From contig NZ_AQXE01000011.1 in the NCBI RefSeq assembly GCF_000375485.1, positions 160 to 64,159 of the forward strand: a stretch of 64,000 nt of DNA. Direction: 5' to 3'. The DNA comes from Desulfovibrio oxyclinae DSM 11498 (GTDB lineage Bacteria > Desulfobacterota > Desulfovibrionia > Desulfovibrionales > Desulfovibrionaceae). The notes beneath the pieces are model-generated. The model ran no database searches, was not told the origin of the DNA, and saw only the letters and a list, made by a program, of their open reading frames with translations. Shown here piece after piece: positions 27,100-35,776 of the stretch (position 1 is the stretch's first letter; each line of letters begins with the position of its first letter). Made by a program: the position numbers and the translations under genes.

Positions 27100-28389
27100 T
27101 TATTCGCGGCTATTGCGCTTCCAAAGCTCATTGTCATGGATATCGCGCAGGTGCCCGGCATTCTCCGTATCGCCAAAGAGCAGCTCGGACATGGCTTCGT
27201 AATCCGGCGGCTCCTCAAGGTTGTCGGTGATGCGCTTGACAAGATAACTCACCGCCCGAACCCAGAGCATGTCCGCACTGGCCACGTCGGGCTGGATGCT
27301 GAGGGTCTGACGTTCGTAATTCAGCTTGAAACAGAACGTGCGGAAAAGCACCTGTTGGATATTGTTCAGATCTTTGGCCGTCGCCTCGATTCCCTTGGCC
27401 TTCAATCGTTCGTCGAGTTTCTCGCGAAAGAGCGGATAGCCCGAAATTTCGCCGTGTTCCACAAAAAGCGCGAAAGTCTCGCGGATGCCGGTGGTCAGCA
27501 GCGTCGGATCCGGCAGGTGAACATGCTGTTTCTGAAGGATCAGTTCGTAGGGATGCAGTTTGCGCGCGTTGGTTTCCAGTCGCGCGAGGTCCTCGGGCGA
27601 CTTGAGGGAGATGTGGTGGTCGTGCTCGCCGTTATGGATGCTGATGACGTCCTGACAGGATTCGAGGAACGACTTGAAGGTCGAGAAACCGTAGTTACTC
27701 TCGTCAAAGGCCGGATCGAGCCTAATGAGCATGGGCTTGATGGCCGCCTTGACTATCTTCGTCTCTCCTGTCTCCGCCGCAATGCGTCCCAGTGCCTTGA
27801 TCAGCAACTTCTTGGCATCTTCCAGATCTCCGGCCTCGTAGCCCTCCTTCTCCAGACTGGAGATGGACGAAGACTTCACCAGCAGCGAAGAATAGTACTT
27901 GAACTGGTTGCAGGACTTCATCCAGTACTGGTTGGTGGTCTCGCGAACGCCGATGCCGATTATCCGTTTGCCTCGCTGCCTGACCTTCTGGGCCAGAGCG
28001 ACGTAGTCCGAATCTCCGCCGATGACCACCACGGTGCTGATGTGCGGATTCAGAGTGATATCCTCAATGGCGTCGATGGCCATGCGGATATCCGCACCGT
28101 TCTTGCCGTGGGATCCTCTGGGAAACATCTGCACCAGATCCACCGCATGATTTTGCAGGTCGAAACTGTACCCGAAGAAGAAGCTCCAGTTTCCATAGGC
28201 CTTGTTGATATTGACTTCGCCGACGGAGTTGATGAACTCCATGATGGAATTGATATCCACCAATGCAGGCTGGCGCGAGTGCCGGTTCATTTTGTCTCTG
28301 TACCAGTGCGGTCCATACCGCAGGGTGCAAAGTGACGCGTGAATGTTCTCGAAATCCCAGTAAAGCGCTATCTGTTCTGCACGGCTCAC
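27100..28389 (-). CDS. NYN (PIN-like RNase) protein with LOTUS/OST-HTH-like C-terminal region
   Basis: This 429-residue protein starts with an NYN domain (about 5-165), a PIN-like nuclease fold. Its metal-binding acidic residues are visible in ALYWDFENIHASL, in GADIRMAIDAIED and in VIGGDSDYVALA. The rest (about 190-425) holds winged-helix-like segments. One, starting AKKLLIKALGRIAAETG and ending in a GFSTFKSFLES-type stretch, resembles an OST-HTH (LOTUS) RNA-binding module. A second lies around YPLFREKLDERLKAKGIEA. The combination suggests an RNA-targeted ribonuclease. The gene stands alone with hairpins on both sides. The biological target is unknown. Confidence 0.82.
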   Translation of the reverse strand: MSRAEQIALYWDFENIHASLCTLRYGPHWYRDKMNRHSRQPALVDINSIMEFINSVGEVNINKAYGNWSFFFGYSFDLQNHAVDLVQMFPRGSHGKNGADIRMAIDAIEDITLNPHISTVVVIGGDSDYVALAQKVRQRGKRIIGIGVRETTNQYWMKSCNQFKYYSSLLVKSSSISSLEKEGYEAGDLEDAKKLLIKALGRIAAETGETKIVKAAIKPMLIRLDPAFDESNYGFSTFKSFLESCQDVISIHNGEHDHHISLKSPEDLARLETNARKLHPYELILQKQHVHLPDPTLLTTGIRETFALFVEHGEISGYPLFREKLDERLKAKGIEATAKDLNNIQQVLFRTFCFKLNYERQTLSIQPDVASADMLWVRAVSYLVKRITDNLEEPPDYEAMSELLFGDTENAGHLRDIHDNELWKRNSRE

Positions 28390-28427
28390 ATGTACTCCGT
28401 TGTTTTATGGACCCTTGTAAATAAGAA

Positions 28428-28462
28428 ACGGTCCGTTCATGCCATACGCAAGAACGGACCGT
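28428..28462 (-). terminator. Perfect inverted repeat upstream of the NYN gene
   Basis: ACGGTCCGTTC (28428-28438) and GAACGGACCGT (28452-28462) are exact inverted complements separated by 13 nt. Read on the minus strand it is followed by TTTCTTATTTA, so it can terminate the 107-residue gene that ends at 28490. It could equally be an operator for the NYN gene starting at 28389. Confidence 0.7.
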
Positions 28463-28489
28463 AACATGGTTTTCAAAAAAAAAGCCAGC

Positions 28490-28813
28490 CTATAGACCGT
28501 GGTCGCGCATATGCGCGTCGAGCACGTTGTCCACCTTGACCAGTTTGCTGCAAATGCGTCCATTTTCAATAGTGTAACGGGTCACTTCCCATTCCAGCTG
28601 ATCAATGTATTCAACGGCGCCGCGGCCTTCATCGGCCATCACTTCGGCCATGAGTTCCAGAAAGTCTTCCACCATGAGGTACTTTCCCTCATGGTCCACC
28701 CTGAGGACGTTGTCCTTGTACTCCACCTGCTCGAATGGAATCTCATCCCGGATGCGTTCAAACTTGTCCGGGGTCAGGCCGTGAAAGTCACCGTAGACTC
28801 GTACGTCTTCCAT
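28490..28813 (-). CDS. Conserved-looking small protein, function unknown
   Basis: This 107-residue acidic protein is not recognised. It is rich in Asp and Glu (for example VRVDHEGKYLMVEDFLELMAE-like stretches), has no signal peptide or membrane segment, and looks like a mixed alpha/beta cytosolic fold. Codon use matches the neighbours. It ends before a strong inverted repeat and starts 67 bp downstream of the glycosyltransferase stop. No motif supports a function. Confidence 0.6.
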   Translation of the reverse strand: MEDVRVYGDFHGLTPDKFERIRDEIPFEQVEYKDNVLRVDHEGKYLMVEDFLELMAEVMADEGRGAVEYIDQLEWEVTRYTIENGRICSKLVKVDNVLDAHMRDHGL

Positions 28814-28880
28814 AGCTTTCGCCTCCCGGCACCGGACGCGGTGCCATGCTTTTTATATTCCAGAGGGAAACGGGATACAA

Positions 28881-30554
28881 TCAGGCGGAGTGTCTGTCCA
28901 GTCTTTGCAACGTTTCGGCCAGACTTGTCCAAAGCAGACGGCTGTCAATCTCGGCCAGTCGGACTGCCTGTGCATCGTCATACTTGGTCTCCAGCTTGAA
29001 CTTGTTGCCCATGACGTGCCCCATCTGCTGCGGTGTGGTGGCCTTGGCGAGGCTGGAGTGCTGGACATGACGCACGGCCAGCGTTCCGCAGTAGACGGCG
29101 GACATTCCGGCCAGCGCGCTGCGCAGATCCCGTTCGAGGTCGTCGAACTGCGACGGATTGAAACGGACGTCAAAGGCTCCTGCCTTTTCCACCGCCTTCA
29201 TGCTTACCAGATGGCAGCAGCCGGAAACAGAAAGACAGGGGCGATCATAGCTGAACAGTCCGTCATCCAGCGCACCGGAGCAGGAGTCGAAAAGATTGAT
29301 CCTTCGCGGCATCTCGCCCGGCTCTCCGGCCGAAGGCGGCACGGGAAGCAGGTTGTAGTCTGCGGACTGAAGACCATAGGGAGAGTCTGCGGAAGTTATG
29401 CGGCACCCAACCACTCCGGCGTCAGGATCAAGCCGCGACGCGCCTAGCAACTTCAGAAGCCAGTCCGGCGGCAGCACCACGTCATCGTCCAGAAAGGCCG
29501 CCCAGCGGCAGGCTCGCACCTCGGGCAACGACAAAAGCCAGTTCCGCGCCGGAGGCGCACCGATATTAATGGGCAGGGTCACGGTTTGCAGCCGGTCGCC
29601 AAACCACTCCTTGGCGGTCCGAAAGACGTCCTGCATGTGATCCGTGGAACCATTGTCCAGAAGGAAAATCCGCGCCTGTCCGATTTCGCTTTTGCGAAGC
29701 GACTCCAGCGTGCGCAGCATGAGGTCGGCCTTGTTCCAGGAATAGGCCAGAATAGCCACCTCATCGGCGGTGGGCGGCGCAGGAAGCGGCAACGGGTTGC
29801 GAAGCGAGTCCAGCTTGAGCAGCAGATTGGTGTGCCACGGCATTTTGAGCACCAGCCGTTCAAGCAGGTCGGTCCCCTCTTCCGTACGGCCAGAGCGTAT
29901 CAACAGCTCGGCGCGATGATAGGCGGGCCAGAAGCCCCATACCGAGGCGTCCACGCGGTCCACGGCCTTGATAGCCTCGTCCGGTGGTGACATGTGAAAG
30001 GCGGCCTCGGCACGCAGACGCGGCAGCAGCGGCGCCAGTTCACCGTCGAAAGACAGGGAGGACAAAGCGGCCTCAAGCAGCGATTCGCTGCCGAAACGCA
30101 ACAAACCGTCCCAGCACAGGCCGAGCCATGCGACACCTTCCGGTCGCGCCAGCCGCGGCATGAGAAATTTAATGGCGTAGGACGGGTCGCCGTTGAGCAT
30201 CACCTGCTCCCACAGTTCGGCGTCGTCTTCCGGAAGCTCGGTCAGGTGCGTGGAGAGATGCTCGAAAAACCGTCGAGCCTGTTCCGGCAGAAAAGGCCTC
30301 GCGGCGTTGAAGGACGCAAAGCGGGTCAGGAAATCCCGGTCGAACGGCTGCCGGGCGATGGTCCACCAGCCCACTCCGCACCCTGCGGCGGCGGCATCCG
30401 GAGACTCGTTGCCGAGCAGGTCCAGCGCATGCATGAGGCCGCGAATATGATCGCTCTGCACCACCCCGAGAATCCAGCCGGGGTACCGCGTCCGCATCAG
30501 TTCGAAAAAACCGGGGCCGGGCACCGGGACGTCGGGCAGCAGGGGATCAGCCAT
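28881..30554 (-). CDS. Glycosyltransferase family 2 with an N-terminal helical/TPR-like region
   Basis: This 557-residue protein has a helical N-terminal region (about 1-255) with TPR-like spacing (for example YHRAELLIRSGRTEEGTDLL) and a GT-A glycosyltransferase domain (about 260-500). The nucleotide-sugar site is visible as ILAYSWNKADLMLRTLESL, FLLDNGSTDHM and the metal-binding AAFLDDDVVLP. It overlaps the end of lpxB by 8 bp and is probably co-transcribed with it, suggesting a role in lipopolysaccharide or another surface glycan. The sugar donor and acceptor are unknown. Confidence 0.85.
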   Translation of the reverse strand: MADPLLPDVPVPGPGFFELMRTRYPGWILGVVQSDHIRGLMHALDLLGNESPDAAAAGCGVGWWTIARQPFDRDFLTRFASFNAARPFLPEQARRFFEHLSTHLTELPEDDAELWEQVMLNGDPSYAIKFLMPRLARPEGVAWLGLCWDGLLRFGSESLLEAALSSLSFDGELAPLLPRLRAEAAFHMSPPDEAIKAVDRVDASVWGFWPAYHRAELLIRSGRTEEGTDLLERLVLKMPWHTNLLLKLDSLRNPLPLPAPPTADEVAILAYSWNKADLMLRTLESLRKSEIGQARIFLLDNGSTDHMQDVFRTAKEWFGDRLQTVTLPINIGAPPARNWLLSLPEVRACRWAAFLDDDVVLPPDWLLKLLGASRLDPDAGVVGCRITSADSPYGLQSADYNLLPVPPSAGEPGEMPRRINLFDSCSGALDDGLFSYDRPCLSVSGCCHLVSMKAVEKAGAFDVRFNPSQFDDLERDLRSALAGMSAVYCGTLAVRHVQHSSLAKATTPQQMGHVMGNKFKLETKYDDAQAVRLAEIDSRLLWTSLAETLQRLDRHSA

Positions 30555-31689
30555 GGGCCAACTCCTTCAGATCCTTGAGAATGATATCTGCCGCGCGCCC
30601 CGCCGCTCCCGGCTCGCCCAGCATATTCCTGAGCTGCCGCAGGTCCTCGCGGACGGCTTCGAGTCGGGCGGAATCCTCCATCCACGACAGGGCCTGCCCG
30701 AAAAGCGCGTCCGCCGTGGCGTTCTCCTGCACCATTTCCGGAAACACCTCCCGGCCAAAAATCAGGTTGGGCAGGCTGATGAAGTCCACGTTCACGATCA
30801 TGCTGCCGATCAGATACGTGAGCTTGGAGAGACGATACGCGATAATCGAGGGCGTGCCCACAAGCGCAAGCTCCAGCGAGACGGTGCCCGATGCCGCAAG
30901 GACGAACGAACAGCGGCGCATGCCCTCATATCGGTCATCCGGGTCCACGATGTCCACCGGCAGCTCTTCCGGCCAGAATTCCATGAGCCGCTCCACCGGC
31001 ATCCCGGGCGCTCGAAACAGGCTGAAGCGTACCGCCGGATTGCGCTCCCGGAGCCGCTTCGCCACCTCGGTGAACTCCGGCAGAAGCGTGGAAATCTCCT
31101 TGTTCCGGCTGCCGGGCAGGATGCCCACGCGCTCCGGCTCGGGATCAATGCCCTGCAACCGGTCGAGCGGCACCTCGTCCACCAGCGGGTTGCCGATGTA
31201 GGAAACGTCCATGCCGTACTGCGCGTAGAAATCTTTTTCGAAAGGCAGAATGCAGAACACGTCCCGCACGTTTTCGCGCAGGAATTTGGCCCTGCCCGAA
31301 CGCCACGCCCAAAGCTGTGGACTTATATAGTAATAGACGGGAATCCCCATCTTGCGGGCCATCCTGGCGACGCGGAAGTGAAAATCCGGGCAGTCGAGCA
31401 GGATGATGGCCCGAGGCCGCTCGCGGCGGAAATCACGTTTGAGTTTCCCCAGCAGGCGGATGATGCGCGGCAGTCCGGCAAAGACTTCGGTCAGCCCCAC
31501 GAGGGATATCAGACTCATGGGATAGCGCACATCACAGCCCGCGCGCTCCATGGCGGGACCGCCCATGCCCATGATGGAGAGCGATGAGTCGCGCCGTTTG
31601 AGCTCTCTGCAAAGAACCGCGCCGTGCAGATCGCCAGATGCCTCGCCCGCGCTTATCCATACGGGCCCGTCCGGATTCATCAAATTCAT
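30547..31689 (-). CDS. lpxB: Lipid-A-disaccharide synthase
   Basis: This 380-residue enzyme joins UDP-2,3-diacylglucosamine to lipid X to form the lipid A disaccharide, at the inner face of the cytoplasmic membrane. Family features are VWISAGEASGDLHGAVL near residue 10, MGMGGPAMERAGCDV, YYISPQLWAWRSGRAKFL and GILPGSRNKEISTLLP. The length is typical. It shows that the organism makes lipid A and is Gram-negative. A glycosyltransferase gene overlaps its 3' end, and a Gfo/Idh/MocA dehydrogenase gene is divergent upstream. Confidence 0.96.
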   Translation of the reverse strand: MNLMNPDGPVWISAGEASGDLHGAVLCRELKRRDSSLSIMGMGGPAMERAGCDVRYPMSLISLVGLTEVFAGLPRIIRLLGKLKRDFRRERPRAIILLDCPDFHFRVARMARKMGIPVYYYISPQLWAWRSGRAKFLRENVRDVFCILPFEKDFYAQYGMDVSYIGNPLVDEVPLDRLQGIDPEPERVGILPGSRNKEISTLLPEFTEVAKRLRERNPAVRFSLFRAPGMPVERLMEFWPEELPVDIVDPDDRYEGMRRCSFVLAASGTVSLELALVGTPSIIAYRLSKLTYLIGSMIVNVDFISLPNLIFGREVFPEMVQENATADALFGQALSWMEDSARLEAVREDLRQLRNMLGEPGAAGRAADIILKDLKELAHG

Positions 31690-31813
31690 GAGCGGACAGT
31701 AGCCCGATCCCGCCGTGCGCGCAAGCGGTGTGAGATGGGCTTGCCATCCGATTCACAAGCGGGTACCAAGGGCCCACGTTTTCCGCAAACAAACACCTAT
31801 AGGAATAATGACC

Positions 31814-32734
31814 ATGATGAACGTAGCTGTCATCGGACTCGGCTGGATGGGCCGGGTTCACCTGAGAAATTATACGGAGATGCCCGAAGCCAACGTGGTG
31901 GGCGTCATGGACGTCAACGCCGAAGCTCTGGCCGAAGTCAACGAACAGTTCGGTGTGCCGACCTTCGACGACGTGGACAAGCTGCTCGAACAGGACATCG
32001 ACGCCGTCAGCGTCTGCGTCCCGACGATCCTGCACCACGAAATCGGCCTCAAGCTCATCGACAAGGGCATCGCCCTGCTGATGGAAAAGCCGCTGGCCGC
32101 CACCGCCGAACAGGGTCAGGAACTCGTGGATCGCGCCAAGGCCGCCGGCGTGCCGCTCATGGTGGGCCACATCGAACGCTTCAACCCGGCCGTGCAGCGC
32201 GTGAAGGAGCTGGTGGGGGACGACATGATCTCCATCACCATCGAGCGCGTGGGCCCTTACCCGCCGCGCATTCAGGACGTGGGAGTGGTCAAGGACCTCG
32301 GTTCCCATGATCTGGATCTGGTGCGCTTCCTCACCGGCTCGGAGTTCAAGACGGTGTACGCCGTGACTTCCACTTCCCTCGGCAAGCACGAGGACACCGC
32401 ACTCATCACCTGTGAAATGGAAAACGGCGTGCTGGCCAACATCAGCACCAACTGGGTCACGCCGTACAAATCCCGCAAGATCAACGTTGCCTTCGAGTCC
32501 AAGTACATCGACTGCAACCTCGTCACGCAGGAAGTGAAGGAATACTCTGCCTTCTCCACCTACGACAAATCCTACTCCGTGCGCGAATGGCCGCTCGTCT
32601 ACAAGGAGCCCGTGCGCGCCGAGCTGAACGCCTTCCTCGGTGCCATCAAGGAAGGCAAGCCCATGCCCATCAGCGGCGAAGACGGACTGGAAGTGCTGCG
32701 CACCTTCGACCGCATCTTCACCTGCGGCTGCTAA
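31814..32734 (+). CDS. Gfo/Idh/MocA-family dehydrogenase, possibly UDP-GlcNAc 3-dehydrogenase-like
   Basis: This 306-residue NAD(P)-dependent oxidoreductase has an N-terminal Rossmann domain (VAVIGLGWMGRVHLRNY), the family EKP motif in LLMEKPLAAT, and the substrate segment VGHIERFNPAVQ. The last is also found in UDP-N-acetylglucosamine 3-dehydrogenases such as GnnA and WbpB relatives. With lpxB on the other side of the divergent promoter region, a role in making a modified amino sugar for lipid A or a surface glycan is plausible, but the GnnB transaminase partner is not in this window. ATG 31814 is preferred because AGGA lies 9 bp upstream; ATG 31808 is too close. Confidence 0.85.
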   Translation: MMNVAVIGLGWMGRVHLRNYTEMPEANVVGVMDVNAEALAEVNEQFGVPTFDDVDKLLEQDIDAVSVCVPTILHHEIGLKLIDKGIALLMEKPLAATAEQGQELVDRAKAAGVPLMVGHIERFNPAVQRVKELVGDDMISITIERVGPYPPRIQDVGVVKDLGSHDLDLVRFLTGSEFKTVYAVTSTSLGKHEDTALITCEMENGVLANISTNWVTPYKSRKINVAFESKYIDCNLVTQEVKEYSAFSTYDKSYSVREWPLVYKEPVRAELNAFLGAIKEGKPMPISGEDGLEVLRTFDRIFTCGC

Positions 32735-32757
32735 CGACAGCGAATACCGGACAAAAG

Positions 32758-32791
32758 AAAAGCGGGACGGCCATGGCCGTCCCGCTTTTTT
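32758..32791. terminator. Bidirectional rho-independent terminator
   Basis: A stem AGCGGGACGGCC (32761-32772) pairs with GGCCGTCCCGCT (32775-32786), with T6 on the plus side and an A-rich flank (32753-32761, interrupted by one G) giving a T-rich tail on the minus side. It separates the convergent dehydrogenase and asnS genes. Confidence 0.93.
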
Positions 32792-32809
32792 ACATTCGCA
32801 GGAACCCGA

Positions 32810-34180
32810 TTAGAATTCCAGATGATTGGGCGTCCTCGGGAACGGGATGGCGTCGCGGATGTTGCCCACGCCGGTCACGAGCATCAGCAGGCGCTCGAAA
32901 CCAAGGCCGAAACCCGCGTGCGGCACGGAGCCGAACCGGCGGGAATCCAGATACCACCAGTATTCTTCTTCGGAAAGATCCATTTCCTTCATGCGGGCAT
33001 GGAGCACGTCGAGGCGTTCCTCACGCTGAGAACCGCCGATGATCTCGCCGATGCGCGGCACGAGGCAGTCCATGGCCGCCACGGTCTCGTTGTCATCATT
33101 CATGCGCATGTAGAACGGCTTGATGGTCTTGGGATAGTCGTAGACGTACAGCGGCTGCTTGAACTTTTCCTCGCACAGAAAGCGCTCATGCTCGGTCTGG
33201 AGATCCATGCCCCATTCCACCGGGTACTCGAACTTCTTCTTGGTCTTCTTGAGGACGTTGATGGCCTCGGTGTACGGAAGGCGGATGAACTCGTTTTCGA
33301 GAATGGTTTCCAGCGTGGGCATGAGGCTCTTGTCCACCCACTTGGCGAAAAGCTCCACGTCATCCGCGCAGTTGTCGAGGATGTGGCGCACGAGATACTT
33401 GATCATCACTTCGCCGAGATCCATGTCGTCCGCGAGGTCCGCAAAAGCCATTTCCGGTTCGATCATCCAGAACTCGGCCACGTGGCGCGGGGTGTTGGAA
33501 TTCTCGGCGCGGAACGTGGGGCCGAAGGTGTAGACGTCGCCCAGCGCGAGGCTGAACATTTCGGCTTCAAGCTGACCGGAAACCGTAAGATGCGCGGGTT
33601 TTCCGAAGAAGTCCTCTTCAATGGACGACTTGCAGCCGTGCTCAAGACAGGTGACGCGGAACATCTCGCCCGCGCCTTCGCAGTCCGAGCCGGTGAGCAC
33701 CGGCGTGTGCACGTAGAAGAAGTCCTTCTCGGCAAAGAATTTGTGAATGGCCTGCGCCAGCTCGGAGCGGATGCGGAACATGGCCCCGAACTTGTTGGTG
33801 CGCGGACGCAGATGCGCGATGCCGCGCAGGAACTCGTCGGAGTGGCGTTTCTTCTGCAGCGGGAAGGTCTCGGGATCGGCCTCGCCAAGCAGCTTGAGCG
33901 ATTTGCCACGGACCTCCCACTTCTGTCCCTTGCCCGGCGACTCCACCAGCTCGCCTTCGATGGCCACCGATGCGCCGGTGCCGATCTTGGCAAGCTCGGC
34001 TTCGATTTCAGGCGTGTGGTCGATGACCGTCTGAATGTTTTTCAGACAGGAACCGTCATTGAGTTCGAGAAAGGAAAATCCCTTGCTGTCGCGCTTGGTA
34101 CGCACCCAGCCCTTGACCACGATCTCGGGCATTGCGCTTTCAGCATTCAGAAGGGCCTTGATTTTCGTTCTTTTCATCAT
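32810..34180 (-). CDS. asnS: Asparaginyl-tRNA synthetase
   Basis: This 456-residue class II aminoacyl-tRNA synthetase charges tRNA-Asn with asparagine. An N-terminal OB-fold anticodon-binding domain (about 20-110) is followed by the catalytic domain with motif 2 ([18 protein letters not shown]) and motif 3 ([13 protein letters not shown]). [13 protein letters not shown] is another family segment. The start has tandem ATGs, and GGGGG lies just upstream. The presence of AsnS means that Asn-tRNA can be made directly. The gene is divergent from ftsY, with 138 bp between them. Confidence 0.97.
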   Translation of the reverse strand: MMKRTKIKALLNAESAMPEIVVKGWVRTKRDSKGFSFLELNDGSCLKNIQTVIDHTPEIEAELAKIGTGASVAIEGELVESPGKGQKWEVRGKSLKLLGEADPETFPLQKKRHSDEFLRGIAHLRPRTNKFGAMFRIRSELAQAIHKFFAEKDFFYVHTPVLTGSDCEGAGEMFRVTCLEHGCKSSIEEDFFGKPAHLTVSGQLEAEMFSLALGDVYTFGPTFRAENSNTPRHVAEFWMIEPEMAFADLADDMDLGEVMIKYLVRHILDNCADDVELFAKWVDKSLMPTLETILENEFIRLPYTEAINVLKKTKKKFEYPVEWGMDLQTEHERFLCEEKFKQPLYVYDYPKTIKPFYMRMNDDNETVAAMDCLVPRIGEIIGGSQREERLDVLHARMKEMDLSEEEYWWYLDSRRFGSVPHAGFGLGFERLLMLVTGVGNIRDAIPFPRTPNHLEF

Positions 34181-34318
34181 ATCCCCCGGAAAAACTTTTT
34201 CGGTCTTTCTAGCCCTTCACCCAACAAATGGCAACGCCCACTGTTGCGTCCCGCGTGCGCGTGATATACAACCCCTGCACCGAATGCACGCAATGCTATC
34301 AAAAGGACTCGTACAGAT

Positions 34319-35746
34319 ATGGCTTTCTTTTCCAAACTGAAGAAACTCTGGCAAAGCCCGGACGAAGTCGCCCGGCAAGCCGTCGAGGACTACGTTCAGG
34401 ACAAGGGCATCGAAGTAGACCTGCCCGAAGCCGCGCCGGAGAAGGCTCCGGAACCCGAAGCCCCCAGCGCCGAACTACAGGCCGAAGCACAGCCCGAACC
34501 GCAGCCCGAGGCCGCCGCCCCCGCTCACGAAGCCGCACCCGTCGAAGCACAGGACTGGCAGAAAGAGCTGACCCTTTCCCTGCGTCAGGCCGAACCGCGC
34601 CTTTCCGAATGGCTCTCCGTCATCCTTGAAGACATCGACGAAGCCGGTGACCGCCTCTGGCAGCGTCTCGCCTTTCTTTTCGAAAGCCTCGGGGCCCCGG
34701 CCGACGAAGCGCAGGACTTCATCGCCCGCTTCCGCCAGTGGCTGGACGACATGGGCTACGAGTCCGTTGACGAATTCCGCTCCGAACTTCAGTACCGCCT
34801 CGCCCTCGCTCTGGACCTCGAAGACGAGGAAGACGAGCGCGACAGGTTGTTCCTCAAGCTCTCCGAAGGCATCACCAAGACCAAGGAGACCCTCACCAAG
34901 CACATCGACAGCATGCTGGCCAGCCACGACAGCATGGACGATGATTTCTGGGAGGAGTTCGAGGAAATCCTGATCATGGCCGACGTGGGCATGGAGGCCG
35001 CCAACCAGCTCATGGAAAGCCTCAAGTCCCGCGCCAGAAAGGCCGGAACTACCGACCCCGCGCACTTCAAGGACATCCTGCGCGAGGAACTCGAAGAAAT
35101 TTTCCGCACCCCGCCGCGCATCACCGCCGTCAACCCGCCCGAGGTGGTCATGATGGTCGGCGTCAACGGCGTGGGCAAGACCACCACCATCGCCAAGCTC
35201 GCCCACCGCGCCCAGATGCAGGGCCGCAAGGTGCTCATCGCCGCAGGCGACACCTTCCGCGCCGCCGCCATCGAGCAGCTCGAAGTCTGGGCCGAGCGCG
35301 TGGGAGCCGGATTCTTCGCCAAGGAAGCCGGATCCGACCCGGCCGCCGTGGCTTATGAAGCCATGGAAAAATGCATCGAAGAAGGGTATGATCTGCTGCT
35401 GCTCGATACCGCCGGGCGGCTGCACACCAAGGTCAACCTCATGGACGAGCTCAAGAAGATCAAACGCGTCGTGGGCAAGAAGCACGAAGGCGCACCGCAC
35501 AAGAGCCTGCTCGTCATCGATGCCACCACCGGACAGAACGCCCTGTCCCAGACCAAACTGTTCCACGAGGCGGTAGGCGTGGACGAACTTATTCTGACCA
35601 AACTCGACGGCACCGCGAAAGGCGGCGTCGTCGTGGCGGTGGCCCAGCAGTTCGGGCTGCCCATCAGCTTTGTCGGCCTCGGTGAGAAGATGGAAGACCT
35701 GCGCCCGTTCGACGGCAAGGACTTCGCCAAGGCGCTTCTCACCTAA
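34319..35746 (+). CDS. ftsY: Signal recognition particle receptor FtsY
   Basis: This 475-residue SRP-family GTPase docks ribosome-SRP complexes to the membrane for co-translational insertion. A long acidic and Ala/Pro-rich A domain (about 1-170) is followed by the helical N domain and the GTPase G domain. GTP-binding motifs are [35 protein letters not shown] and [10 protein letters not shown]. The A domain has a basic start ([10 protein letters not shown]) that may help membrane contact. The gene for an S1-domain protein follows 30 bp downstream and may be co-transcribed. Confidence 0.97.
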   Translation: MAFFSKLKKLWQSPDEVARQAVEDYVQDKGIEVDLPEAAPEKAPEPEAPSAELQAEAQPEPQPEAAAPAHEAAPVEAQDWQKELTLSLRQAEPRLSEWLSVILEDIDEAGDRLWQRLAFLFESLGAPADEAQDFIARFRQWLDDMGYESVDEFRSELQYRLALALDLEDEEDERDRLFLKLSEGITKTKETLTKHIDSMLASHDSMDDDFWEEFEEILIMADVGMEAANQLMESLKSRARKAGTTDPAHFKDILREELEEIFRTPPRITAVNPPEVVMMVGVNGVGKTTTIAKLAHRAQMQGRKVLIAAGDTFRAAAIEQLEVWAERVGAGFFAKEAGSDPAAVAYEAMEKCIEEGYDLLLLDTAGRLHTKVNLMDELKKIKRVVGKKHEGAPHKSLLVIDATTGQNALSQTKLFHEAVGVDELILTKLDGTAKGGVVVAVAQQFGLPISFVGLGEKMEDLRPFDGKDFAKALLT

Positions 35747-35776
35747 CTTCCAACCCTTTTCTACAGGAACCCTTTG

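Noticed and set aside
32822..34264. 480-codon open frame on the plus strand
   Set aside because: It is antisense to asnS; only the minus-strand frame has synthetase motifs.
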